From: Actimicrobium antarcticum
GTDB taxonomy: Bacteria; Pseudomonadota; Gammaproteobacteria; Burkholderiales; Burkholderiaceae_D
Direction of reading: 5' to 3'
DNA length: 64,000 bases
NCBI RefSeq assembly: GCF_039536745.1
Contig: NZ_BAAAZE010000009.1
Coordinates: 1-64,000, forward strand
This document shows positions 1 through 8,541 of the stretch, one piece after another. The stretch's first letter is position 1, and every line of letters starts with the position of its first letter. A program made the position numbers and the translations under genes. The notes under the pieces are model-generated. The model was given only the letters and a program-made list of their open reading frames with translations, was not told the origin of the DNA and did no database searches.

Positions 1-415
1 CTTCGCGCTAAATCTCGTATTCGTTAAAAGTAGCACTGGTCAAGACGTTGCTCGTGAGGCGCTTACCACCAATCTGCTGATTCTTGCGAGATAAAGCTCC
101 AGCATCCCTCACCGTCGAACCTTGGACCGAATCCTTAGCGTTAAGACATACGCTACGAACAAACCTTCACCGAGCTGAGACCTCCCGGTTCACTTCAACG
201 CTTGCAGTGTGGGCAGGCCGGTACTGTAAAACGGATACTGGCTCGACACCTTCCGTTGAAAAACGCAAAAGTAATTTTTGTATTTCTGATAGCGACGATT
301 CGGTCTTGCACGGACGATCAAGCAACGACTTCTTGTTTAATTTGAACTAAAGCAAGCTTGTTGCGACTCATGGAAGAGCACCCGAAAAACCGAACACCTA
401 CTTCCCGAGGCTGAC
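1..415. other. window edge and region upstream of T3SS genes
   Basis: A short open frame enters from the left edge on the plus strand and stops at 92-94, ending in LLILAR. It may be the tail of another secretion-cluster gene, but about 30 residues are too few to name it. From 95 to 415 no convincing gene is visible; an 88-codon ATG frame at 84-350 has unnatural composition. The stretch probably carries the promoter of the genes that follow. No clear hrp-box with correct spacing was found. Confidence 0.4.
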
Positions 416-643
416 ATGGCTGCTAATGACGTAAATCCAGTATTACGAAGACTCAATACACGTTACGACGATGCCAACGAAAAACTTGATCATCATTTCG
501 ATAGTGCGATGCATGGTGAAGAGCCGGACCCGGCCGAATTTTTCGCGCTGATTCAAAAGCGCCAGATTACACAGCAGGCGATGGATGCCACGCTAAAATT
601 GCATGAGAAGGCCAAAAAAACAGTCATGAGCGAGTCGCATTGA
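416..643 (+). CDS. small type III secretion protein (HrpF/needle-like)
   Basis: This is a 75-residue, hydrophilic, mostly helical protein without signal peptide or membrane segment. It is first of three tightly spaced plus-strand genes ending in the T3SS secretin. Its size and position match HrpF, the small first gene of the Pseudomonas syringae hrpC operon (hrpF-hrpG-hrcC). The middle segment DPAEFFALIQKRQ followed by an amphipathic helix also resembles SctF-type needle subunits. A GAGG motif about 8 nt upstream supports this start. Assignment to the secretion system rests on context and is firm; the choice between needle subunit and HrpF-type co-chaperone is open. Confidence 0.5.
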   Translation: MAANDVNPVLRRLNTRYDDANEKLDHHFDSAMHGEEPDPAEFFALIQKRQITQQAMDATLKLHEKAKKTVMSESH

Positions 644-652
644 GCAACGGTC

Positions 653-1060
653 ATGACTGAGGCGCAACTTCATAACGTCTTGAGCAGTTTGTCCATCAAT
701 CGGATTACCGAATTTGACGGAGCGAAGATTTGTCTGAAGCTGTTTCCTGGTGGCGCTGTGTTGTCGGCTGAACTAGGTGCGAAATCCTCGCCGCAGGCAT
801 TGCAGACACTTCTCGAACAAGGTTTTTCCTGGGCGCTGTTGTTTGACGCGGGTATCGCGGTTGATGGTTCCGGTAACCGCGTCCTGCTGACTCACTGGCT
901 ACCGAATGTACATTCATGGCAAGCGGCAGAGCCAGCCCTTGAACAACTACTCAATCAGCTAGACCTCTGCCAATCCCTTTTGGGATCCACTACTGAATCG
1001 CCAAAAGTCACTTCCCGATCCAAGGAGGAATTGCGGTTCAGAGCGTTGCTTTCACGTTGA
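653..1060 (+). CDS. type III secretion accessory protein (HrpG-like chaperone candidate)
   Basis: The product is 135 residues, acidic to neutral, with no signal peptide or transmembrane helix. It lies 9 bp after the small T3SS gene and 64 bp before the secretin start, so the three are likely cotranscribed. Length and position match HrpG of the P. syringae hrpC operon, described as a cytoplasmic partner of HrpF. The fold pattern (N-terminal helix, strand-rich centre with FDGAKICLKLF, C-terminal helix with LEQLLNQLDL) fits a small class I-like chaperone, but no diagnostic motif is readable. Function is inferred from position. Confidence 0.42.
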   Translation: MTEAQLHNVLSSLSINRITEFDGAKICLKLFPGGAVLSAELGAKSSPQALQTLLEQGFSWALLFDAGIAVDGSGNRVLLTHWLPNVHSWQAAEPALEQLLNQLDLCQSLLGSTTESPKVTSRSKEELRFRALLSR

Positions 1061-1124
1061 ACTTCACCGTGCGCTTGCTGGTTTGACCGCGTTGTTCTGT
1101 CATTTATCGCTCAAAGGATGCTTT

Positions 1125-3254
1125 ATGAACCGCGCACAAAAGTTCGTCCGAAGGATCCAGCCTGCCGGATCAGACAAATCGGTCAATGTATTTCGTCGCT
1201 GTGGACTGTCAGTGCTATTGACGCTAATGCTTTCACTGACCTCTGTGCCAATCGCGACCGCCGCTGTACCCACGAGCTGGAAAGCCACCGGCTTTGCCAT
1301 CAATGCAACAGGCATGACGCTCAATGGAGTTCTCAAGGAATTCAGTGCAACATACGGCGTCAAGTTGCTCAACTCAATTCCTGCGGATGTCACTTTGCAA
1401 GGGCGGTTTCAAGCAACAAATGGCGCCGAGTTTCTCGATAGGTTGTCAGCGAAGCACGCCTTCAAATGGTTTGTGTACAACGACACGTTGTATGTCGTCC
1501 GGTCAAATGATGCGACATCCATGCGCATTCAGGTCGGAGAGGATGCCGTACAGGATGCCAAGGCAGCGCTCATCGGATTGGGTTTATTCGATGCCCGATT
1601 CGGTTGGGGGGAAATGCCGGATGAAGGCACCGTGCTCGTCAGCGGTCCGCGTCAATATGTCGAACTGGTGCGTGAAACACTGCTGCCAACGGGAGAAGCA
1701 AAAAAAACCGGTGGGACCGAAAAACAATTGATGGTGTTTCGGCTCAAATACGCCAGTGCAACGGATCGTACGATCAGCACCCGCGGCCAGGGCGACAACG
1801 TGATTCCGGGTGTGAAGACTATCTTGTCGGGATTACTGAATACTTCCTCTCCACAAAACTTTTCCGGTCAGAACGAATTCACATCGTCCAGCGACAAACG
1901 GTCGCGTCTCGGGAAATCAGGTCGCGGCAGCGCCAGAGAACTGTCGTCCAGCCAGGGTAATGGCGAGTCCAGCCGCACTCTGCTGTCCCAGGCCCGCGAC
2001 TACAACGGCGGTGCTCATTCGAATGGCGACGATGGCGATCAGGAGGACTCCAAACGTTCTTCAAAACAAAAAAGCCAGGGCGTGAAAATCGATGCAGATC
2101 AATCCCTTAACGCGATCATCATTTACGACAGTGGCAACAAGCGGGCGATGTACCAGGCGCTCATTACCGAGCTGGATATCGAACCGCAGCAAATCGAGAT
2201 CGAAGCACTGATTGTCGACATCGACCGGAGTCAGCTCAATGCCCTCGGTGCCGAATGGGGCTTCAATGCCGGCAACATTAGTGCCACGTTCAATGGCACG
2301 TCGACAAACTCACTTGGCGCGTCTTTGCCGATCTCGGGTTCGACGCTCATGATCAAGAATGCGGCTAATTTCTACGCTCGGCTGACGGCGATGGAAAACA
2401 AGGGAGACGCCCGTGTCCTGGCAAAGCCAACGATTTCCACACTGGAAAACATCGCGGCCGTTCTGGATCTCAGCCAGAGCCGCTACCTGCCACTGGTTGG
2501 TGAGCGTGTCGTCGATCTTGCCAATGTCAATGTCGGTACGATGCTGAAGGTGACGCCGCGCATTGTGCGTGAAGGTGCCCTGACACGGGTGCGGCTCGAC
2601 ATCAATATTGAAGATGGCGCTTTTTCCGCCGACGCTGCATCAAGTACCAACGTCACACGGTCCACCATTACGACGCAGGCGATCATCGAGCCACAACATA
2701 CTTTGCTCATCGGCGGTTACCACTCGGAAGCAAAAACACAAAACCGGCAAAAAATTCCAGTTCTCGGCGATATTCCGCTCTTCGGTGGCCTGTTCCAGAA
2801 TAATTCCGATAGTGTCAGTAACCGTGAGCGCCTGTTCCTGATCACGCCGCGCATTTCCGGCCTCACCGGCATACAGGCAAACAGGCAGTCGGCGATTGCA
2901 GCAAAGGCCCGCGAGATTCTGGAAGCAGAGAAAGCATCGCAGGCGGTTCCGCAAAAAAAAAATCAGTTAGCTCCGGTATTGCCCCCGGTACGTAACTCGG
3001 TAGTGGAAACGGTTGTTCCTGATGCAGCCGTCACTCCTTCATCACGGAAGCCTGCATCGGGCAGGGGCCCAGCGCCAGATAATGTGCTGGAAACCCTTAC
3101 CCGAGCGCAAGTCAGCCAGGTAATCGCTTCCAACGAGGCGATGCCGAATGTGCCACAGCGTACGTACGACACGGTTACGGAGCCGAGTGTGACGGACAAC
3201 CGAACTGCAAAAAAAAAGAAACAGCCGGTACTGATGCTTCGCTACCGGCAATGA
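1125..3254 (+). CDS. sctC: type III secretion outer-membrane secretin SctC/HrcC
   Basis: The 709-residue product forms the outer-membrane ring of the injectisome. After a signal sequence ending near TAA (about residues 25-50) come an N0-type domain (FAINATGMTLNGVLKEFSAT), a NolW-like ring domain around 110-200, a low-complexity Ser/Gly-rich linker around 260-330, and the secretin core with LDIEPQQIEIEALIVDID and GGYHSEAKTQNRQKIPVLGD. The start at 1125 is preferred over one 14 codons upstream because AAAGGA lies 6 nt before it. A roughly 100-residue tail rich in Pro, Ser and Lys follows the core and is preceded by an A10 tract. It is the last gene of the cluster on this side; no hrpT or hrpV follows. 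Confidence 0.93.
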   Translation: MNRAQKFVRRIQPAGSDKSVNVFRRCGLSVLLTLMLSLTSVPIATAAVPTSWKATGFAINATGMTLNGVLKEFSATYGVKLLNSIPADVTLQGRFQATNGAEFLDRLSAKHAFKWFVYNDTLYVVRSNDATSMRIQVGEDAVQDAKAALIGLGLFDARFGWGEMPDEGTVLVSGPRQYVELVRETLLPTGEAKKTGGTEKQLMVFRLKYASATDRTISTRGQGDNVIPGVKTILSGLLNTSSPQNFSGQNEFTSSSDKRSRLGKSGRGSARELSSSQGNGESSRTLLSQARDYNGGAHSNGDDGDQEDSKRSSKQKSQGVKIDADQSLNAIIIYDSGNKRAMYQALITELDIEPQQIEIEALIVDIDRSQLNALGAEWGFNAGNISATFNGTSTNSLGASLPISGSTLMIKNAANFYARLTAMENKGDARVLAKPTISTLENIAAVLDLSQSRYLPLVGERVVDLANVNVGTMLKVTPRIVREGALTRVRLDINIEDGAFSADAASSTNVTRSTITTQAIIEPQHTLLIGGYHSEAKTQNRQKIPVLGDIPLFGGLFQNNSDSVSNRERLFLITPRISGLTGIQANRQSAIAAKAREILEAEKASQAVPQKKNQLAPVLPPVRNSVVETVVPDAAVTPSSRKPASGRGPAPDNVLETLTRAQVSQVIASNEAMPNVPQRTYDTVTEPSVTDNRTAKKKKQPVLMLRYRQ

Positions 3255-3278
3255 CTTTTTATCAGTGCGGAACGGACC

Positions 3279-4481
3279 TCAATTGCTTCCCGGCGAGCTA
3301 GTTGCCGGTGTCCCGAGCGCTGCCATCAATTGCTGACGCGTTGCCGCATCCTGCGGGGCAACACCAAATCCGGTCATGACGCCATGTCGATCATAAAAAC
3401 GAGCAATGGTCTGCACACCGCCAGACGTCTCGATCCAGTGTCCTGAAGCCACCTCCTGCGGCGCGGGTGCAACCAGCGCCAGCGGATAACTTGGTGTCTT
3501 GACGAGAACCGGCGAGGGCTTCAGATCAATGACAGTCGGTGTTCCAGAGAGCGTCCTGGCAATTGCGCGGGCGGCGGTCATCAGTGGAGCGATGTACGGC
3601 AAGATCTGACCCATCGCCATGTTACCTGCCGTGTATTCTGCGCAGTCACCCAGCGCATAGATAGCAGGTGCGGTTGTGCGACCAAATGAATCGACCACGA
3701 TGCCGCGATGAACTTGCAAGCCGGCTGCAGCTGCCAGTGCCACATCCGGCCGCAAGCCGACTGCTGATAACACCAGATCCACATCGATACTGCTGCCATT
3801 GGCCAGGCTAACCCGAATCGCGCGATCAGCCTGGTCGACTGACGAGGCGGTAGTTCCCAGCATCAGCTTCACCCCTTTGTTCTCCAGCGCCGACTGCAGT
3901 CCGCGTGAGAGCGCAGGAGATGCCAGTGCTGCCAGCGGCAAGGTATTGGGATCAATCAGCGTGACCCGATGCCCGCCGCCGGTCAGATCGTCAGCGAACT
4001 CGCATCCGATCAGTCCGGCGCCCAATATGGCGATACGGATTCCCTTGCCGCTCTGGTCGCGCTCACACCGCAAGCGAAACGCCGCATAGTCGTCGATGTG
4101 ATTGACGGCCAGTATCCCTGTAGCGGCATTGCCGGGAATCGCCAAGCGGATAGGTTGTGCGCCCACCGCAATCACACACTGTTCGTAGGCCATCTCGCCC
4201 TGATCTGTATTGACGCACTTGCGCGCGGGATCGATTGCGTTGACGCGTGTTTTGGCAAGAATCGTTGCATCGAGTTGCGTCGCCATTTGCTCCCTGGTCT
4301 GGCTGACCAGTTGACTGGCCGATTTCCCCTGAGCGTAGGCATTCGACAGCATGGGCTTTGAATAGAAGCCGCCGCTGTCTGACGTAATGATCGTGAGTGG
4401 AGACACGTTGTCGAGCTTGCGAAATTCGCGTGCGAGCGTGTAGCCGGCAAGGCCGGCGCCGATAATGATGACAGGGTTCAT
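3279..4481 (-). CDS. rubredoxin-NAD(+) reductase, FAD-dependent
   Basis: A 400-residue two-dinucleotide-binding-domain flavoprotein. It has an N-terminal FAD motif (IIIGAGLAGYTLAREF, residues 5-20), a central NAD(P) motif (IAILGAGLIGCEFADDL, about 150-166) and the C-terminal FAD signature IYALGDCAEY. The family transfers electrons from NADH to rubredoxin, as in alkane oxidation or oxygen/ROS reduction; no rubredoxin gene is in the window. It converges on the end of sctC with 24 bp between stops and marks the return from secretion genes to housekeeping genes. Other pyridine-nucleotide disulfide-type reductases lacking the redox disulfide are the alternative. Confidence 0.8.
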   Translation of the reverse strand: MNPVIIIGAGLAGYTLAREFRKLDNVSPLTIITSDSGGFYSKPMLSNAYAQGKSASQLVSQTREQMATQLDATILAKTRVNAIDPARKCVNTDQGEMAYEQCVIAVGAQPIRLAIPGNAATGILAVNHIDDYAAFRLRCERDQSGKGIRIAILGAGLIGCEFADDLTGGGHRVTLIDPNTLPLAALASPALSRGLQSALENKGVKLMLGTTASSVDQADRAIRVSLANGSSIDVDLVLSAVGLRPDVALAAAAGLQVHRGIVVDSFGRTTAPAIYALGDCAEYTAGNMAMGQILPYIAPLMTAARAIARTLSGTPTVIDLKPSPVLVKTPSYPLALVAPAPQEVASGHWIETSGGVQTIARFYDRHGVMTGFGVAPQDAATRQQLMAALGTPATSSPGSN

Positions 4482-4731
4482 TGGTTCATTGGTTCAGGAA
4501 GAGGTTGTGCAGCAACGCTACCGACAAGACCGCAGAATACCAATTTTAGTAACCTGACAGAAATTGATTGTCGATATTCGTCGGATCGTTGTCGGCGACC
4601 ACTGCGCTTCCGGAAGAGGGTCATCTATCACTTTTGGAAGGCTCCCTTGGTACAAATACCTATCAAAACGGGCTTCCTGCTCTGCTAAAATCCAAGACCA
4701 CGTTATGAAACTCAACAGGAAGGCTGCAGAG

Positions 4732-7044
4732 ATGGATTCGATGATCGAGAAAAAAGAAGAGATTCGCCAGCAACTACGCCAGGCAGCTCTCGAATACCAC
4801 GAGTTTCCCACTCCCGGAAAAATCAGCGTCACCCCCACCAAACAACTCACCAACCAGCGCGACCTGGCCCTGGCCTATTCGCCCGGTGTCGCTGCTGCTT
4901 GCGAAGAAATCGTCGCCGATCCCGCCAATGCGTTCCGCTACACCGCGCGTGGCAACCTGGTCGCTGTCATCACCAACGGCACCGCCGTGCTCGGACTGGG
5001 CAATATCGGACCGCTGGCGTCAAAACCGGTGATGGAAGGCAAGGGCGTGCTGTTCAAGAAATTCGCCGGCATCGACGTCTTCGACATCGAAATCAACGAA
5101 CTCGATCCGGACAAGCTGTGCGACATCATCGCCTCGCTGGAGCCCACATTCGGCGGCATCAACCTCGAAGACATCAAAGCGCCGGAATGTTTTTACATCG
5201 AGCGCAAACTGCGCGACCGCATGAAAATTCCGGTCTTCCACGATGACCAGCACGGCACCGCCATCATCGTTGGCGCCGCCATCCTGAACGGATTGAAGGT
5301 GGTCGGCAAGGATATCGCCAACTGCAAACTGGTCGTCAGTGGCGCGGGCGCCGCAGCGCTGGCTTGCCTCGACCTGATCGTCGATCTCGGATTCCCGATC
5401 AAGAACATTTTCGTCACCGACCTGGCCGGCGTCGTCTACGAAGGCCGGGTTGAACTGATGGACCCGGACAAGTCGCGTTTTGCGCAGGTCACCGATGCAC
5501 GCACGCTGGCCGATGTGATGCCCGGCGCCGACATCTTCCTCGGTCTGTCAGCCGGTGGCGTCCTCAAGCAAGACATGGTCAAGGGCATGGCGGTCAACCC
5601 GCTGGTGTTTGCACTGGCCAATCCGACACCGGAAATCCTGCCGGAAGAAGTCATGGCAGTACGCGGCGATGCGATCATCGCCACTGGCCGTTCGGACTAT
5701 CCGAACCAGGTCAACAACGTCCTGTGCTTTCCGTATATTTTCCGCGGCGCGCTCGATTGCGGCGCCACTACCATCACGCGTGAAATGGAAATCGCGTCGG
5801 TCCATGCCATCGCCGAGCTGGCGCAGGCCGAGCAGTCCGATATCGTTGCGACGACCTACGGCATTGCCAATCTCAGCTTTGGTCGTGAATACCTGATCCC
5901 GAAACCGTTCGATCCGCGCCTGATGATGAAGATTGCGCCAGCGGTCGCCAAGGCCGCTGCGGACTCGGGTGTCGCAGCACGTCCGATCGTGGACATGGAT
6001 GCCTACCGCGACCGCCTGCAGCAGTTCGTCTACCACAGCGGCACGTTCATGAAGCCGCTGTTCCAGCTGGCCAAGAACGCCCCCGACGAACTCAAGCGCA
6101 TCGTGTTCGCCGAAGGTGAAGAAGAACGCGTTTTGCGCGCAGTACAGGTCGTCGTCGACGAGCGCCTGGCCAAACCGATCCTGGTCGGTCGTCCGGCGGT
6201 GCTGGAGCAGCGCATTGAAAAGTTCGGCCTGCGCCTGAAACCGCATATCGATTTTGAAGTCATCAATCCGGATCAGGACGATCGGTACCGCGATTTCTGG
6301 CAGACCTACCTCGCAATGACTGTCCGTAAAGGTGTCACCGAGCAGTGGGCCAAGCTGGAAATGCGTCGCCGCCATTCGCTGATCGGCGCGATGATGATCC
6401 ACAAGAATCATGCCGACGGTATGATCTGCGGCACCTTCGGCACCACCGCGCTGCACTTGCATTACATCGACCAGGTACTGGGCAAGCGCGAAGGCGTGAA
6501 CGTCTATGCCGCGATGAACGGCCTGATCCTGCCGGACCGCCAGCTGGTACTCGTCGACACCCACGTCAACGAAAATCCGACCGCCGAGCAACTGGCCGAG
6601 ATCACGATTCTTGCTGCAGAAGAGATGAAGCGCTTTGGCTTGTTGCCACGTGCCGCGCTGCTGTCGCATTCCAGCTTCGGTTCCAGCAACAGCGAATCGG
6701 CCAGGAAAATGCGTGCGGCCCTTGCCATCATCCAGCGCGACGCGCCGGGCCTCGAAATTGATGGCGAGATGCATGGCGATGCTGCGCTCGACACCAAGCT
6801 GCGCAACAAGATGATGCCGGACTCGCCGTTGACCGGCGACGCCAACTTGCTCGTCATGCCGAACATGGACGCCGCCAATATCGCCTACAACCTGCTCAAG
6901 GTGGCGGCGGGTAACGGTATTGCGATTGGTCCGATCTTGCTCGGTTGCGCCAAGCCAGTGCACATCCTGACCCCGTCAGCGACCGTGCGCCGGATCGTCA
7001 ACATGACCGCATTGTGCGTGGTGGATGCCATTGCCCAGCGCTGA
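4732..7044 (+). CDS. maeB: NADP-dependent malic enzyme with phosphotransacetylase-like domain
   Basis: The 770-residue cytoplasmic enzyme decarboxylates malate to pyruvate with NADP reduction. The malic-enzyme domains cover roughly residues 15-430 (YHEFPTPGKISV, VFHDDQHGTAIIVGAAI, VSGAGAAALACLDL). The C-terminal half from about 440 is a phosphotransacetylase-like domain (EGEEERVLRA, MMIHKNHADGMICGTFGTT), which in MaeB is regulatory and not catalytic. The open frame extends upstream, but ATG 4732 has AGGAAGG 8 nt before it and gives the usual family length. A strong terminator follows, so the gene is probably monocistronic. Confidence 0.95.
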   Translation: MDSMIEKKEEIRQQLRQAALEYHEFPTPGKISVTPTKQLTNQRDLALAYSPGVAAACEEIVADPANAFRYTARGNLVAVITNGTAVLGLGNIGPLASKPVMEGKGVLFKKFAGIDVFDIEINELDPDKLCDIIASLEPTFGGINLEDIKAPECFYIERKLRDRMKIPVFHDDQHGTAIIVGAAILNGLKVVGKDIANCKLVVSGAGAAALACLDLIVDLGFPIKNIFVTDLAGVVYEGRVELMDPDKSRFAQVTDARTLADVMPGADIFLGLSAGGVLKQDMVKGMAVNPLVFALANPTPEILPEEVMAVRGDAIIATGRSDYPNQVNNVLCFPYIFRGALDCGATTITREMEIASVHAIAELAQAEQSDIVATTYGIANLSFGREYLIPKPFDPRLMMKIAPAVAKAAADSGVAARPIVDMDAYRDRLQQFVYHSGTFMKPLFQLAKNAPDELKRIVFAEGEEERVLRAVQVVVDERLAKPILVGRPAVLEQRIEKFGLRLKPHIDFEVINPDQDDRYRDFWQTYLAMTVRKGVTEQWAKLEMRRRHSLIGAMMIHKNHADGMICGTFGTTALHLHYIDQVLGKREGVNVYAAMNGLILPDRQLVLVDTHVNENPTAEQLAEITILAAEEMKRFGLLPRAALLSHSSFGSSNSESARKMRAALAIIQRDAPGLEIDGEMHGDAALDTKLRNKMMPDSPLTGDANLLVMPNMDAANIAYNLLKVAAGNGIAIGPILLGCAKPVHILTPSATVRRIVNMTALCVVDAIAQR

Positions 7045-7082
7045 CAGGTAACGCTAGGCTTCGGGCGCACTGATGGACTGAA

Positions 7083-7115
7083 AGCCGTCTGCCAATCTGG
7101 CAGGCGGCTTTTTTC
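7083..7115 (+). terminator. Rho-independent terminator of maeB
   Basis: A 12-bp stem (AGCCGTCTGCCA with TGGCAGGCGGCT, one G-U pair) with a 3-nt loop is followed by a run of T on the plus strand, 39 bp after the maeB stop. Confidence 0.9.
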
Positions 7116-7148
7116 ATGGGCAACGCAGAGCCATCGCCGAGCCGAAAT

Positions 7149-8054
7149 TCAGAGCAACTTGAGCGGTACGCGTCCGGTCGGTACAACCGTCGATGCCCGG
7201 TCGCAATGACCCGGCTGGTCATCGAAAAACATATGCGGCTTGAACGCCGCCAGCACATCCGACTTCGCGACCCCTCCCATGAAAAATGTCTCATCGATCG
7301 TCACGTCCCAGGCCCGCAATGTCCTGATGACGCGCTCGTGTGCCGGAGACGAGCGCGCTGTCACCAGCGCGGTTCGAATTGGCTGCGGCTTTCCGTTGGT
7401 CGCCTTGAAATTATTCTGGATGAATGACAGCGCCTTCAACAGGCGTGCAAACGGACCTTCGGGTAACGGCTTCAGTGCATTTTCCCGCTCGTGCCGTTCG
7501 AATGCCTCAATGCCCTGTGTCTGGAAAATCCGCTCCGATTCATCGGAAAAAATAACCGCATCGCCATCGAAAGCAATCCGGATCTGGTCCAGTTCTTCCA
7601 GTAAATTTTCAGGTTTCTGATACAGCAGTGCACCCGCCACGCCCGAGTCCACCGCTGCCTGCACATCGTCTTCATGCAGTGACAGGAACAGGCTGACATT
7701 GAATGCACGCAAATATGGCGACAGCGGTGCGCCACCCGACAGCACTGCACGGGTAATGTCGAGGTCGTAATGAGCGATCGAGTTGAAAATACGCATCGAG
7801 GTTTCGGACGAGTTGCGCGACATGATCACGACCTCCACAAAGCGCTGGTTATGGGTCAGCGCGTTGAGTTTCAGCAGTGCCCGCACCAGCGCAAAACCCG
7901 CGCCCAGTTTGAGAACCTGGTCCTCATGATCCAGCTGATGCTGGCGATAGGCTTCCAGTCCTTGTTCCTGAAACAAGGTTTCCTCAACTTCCAGATCGAA
8001 GAGCGCACGGGAAGAAATCCCGACGACGAGCAGATGGTCCAGTGATACGGGCAT
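7149..8054 (-). CDS. 5'-nucleotidase (cytosolic NT5C1-like family)
   Basis: A 301-residue soluble protein matching the bacterial 5'-nucleotidase family related to cytosolic 5'-nucleotidase I (PF06189). That family hydrolyses nucleoside monophosphates using a HAD-like fold. Recognisable parts are the N-terminal LLVVGISSRALFDLE, the acidic IAFDGDAVIFSDESE around 160-175, TALVTARSSPAHERV around 230, and the C-terminal acidic loop MFFDDQPGHCD. It converges on maeB across the terminator and is a single gene. Preferred substrate cannot be read from sequence. Confidence 0.83.
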   Translation of the reverse strand: MPVSLDHLLVVGISSRALFDLEVEETLFQEQGLEAYRQHQLDHEDQVLKLGAGFALVRALLKLNALTHNQRFVEVVIMSRNSSETSMRIFNSIAHYDLDITRAVLSGGAPLSPYLRAFNVSLFLSLHEDDVQAAVDSGVAGALLYQKPENLLEELDQIRIAFDGDAVIFSDESERIFQTQGIEAFERHERENALKPLPEGPFARLLKALSFIQNNFKATNGKPQPIRTALVTARSSPAHERVIRTLRAWDVTIDETFFMGGVAKSDVLAAFKPHMFFDDQPGHCDRASTVVPTGRVPLKLL

Positions 8055-8283
8055 GGTGATTGGTCGCTTCGTTGTGGTCGGCTGGCATGATGATCGGGAT
8101 GTTAGCGAAGCCCAGTATATCGACGCCGGATGATTTTGCCGGGACTGTCGCTGGCAGCAGATTAAAAAACCGCATCCTTTTCACGGTGAGCACTGGGCGC
8201 GGGATTCTTGCAGAGAATTCGCGGCGCCGAATTCAGCGTAGAGAGTTGAAATTCAAGGGGTGGGGATTTTAGAGAGGAAATGC

Positions 8284-8312
8284 AAAAAGCGCAGAACAAG
8301 TCTGCGCTTTTT
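8284..8312 (-). terminator. terminator downstream of tRNA-Leu
   Basis: The symmetrical hairpin AGCGCAGA-ACAAG-TCTGCGCT is flanked by A5 and T5. On the minus strand it lies 10 bp downstream of the tRNA 3' end and ends in a U-run. Confidence 0.88.
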
Positions 8313-8322
8313 GCTGAAATCC

Positions 8323-8407
8323 TGGTGCCCGAGGCCGGACTTGAACCGGCACGCCTTGCGGCGGCGGATTTTGAGTCCGCTACGTCTACCAATTCCATCA
8401 CTCGGGC
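8323..8407 (-). tRNA. tRNA-Leu (anticodon CAA)
   Basis: Reading the minus strand, the acceptor stem GCCCGAG pairs with CTCGGGC, followed by A and an encoded CCA. The anticodon arm GCGGA-CTCAAAA-TCCGC gives anticodon CAA, decoding UUG. The D-loop has GGTAGAC and the T-arm has GGTTCAAGTCC. The 85-nt length with a short variable arm (GCCGCAAGGCG) is typical of class II tRNA-Leu. No neighbouring tRNA is present. Confidence 0.97.
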
Positions 8408-8541
8408 GACGCAGGCAGCATTATGTCCGATTAACCCGCGCGGAGCAACCACGCAAGCGCATTGATTGTGTGGTTGCTCCGTCGCCTTCGCGGTTATGAT
8501 TCCTGTGTATTTCACCCTGCCGTGCACTGCGGCTGCTAACA
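8408..8541. other. short non-coding gap between tRNA-Leu and the APC transporter
   Basis: These 134 bp lie between the divergent tRNA-Leu and the plus-strand transporter. They must hold both promoters, but no convincing -35/-10 pair or riboswitch-like fold was identified by eye. Confidence 0.4.

Noticed and set aside
84..350. 88-codon ORF before the T3SS genes
   Set aside because: Composition is unlike a protein, it overlaps the tail frame at the edge, and it lacks a ribosome site.
5548..6963. 471-codon minus-strand ORF within maeB
   Set aside because: It lies opposite the conserved maeB frame, has His/Arg/Asp-rich shadow composition and no domain.
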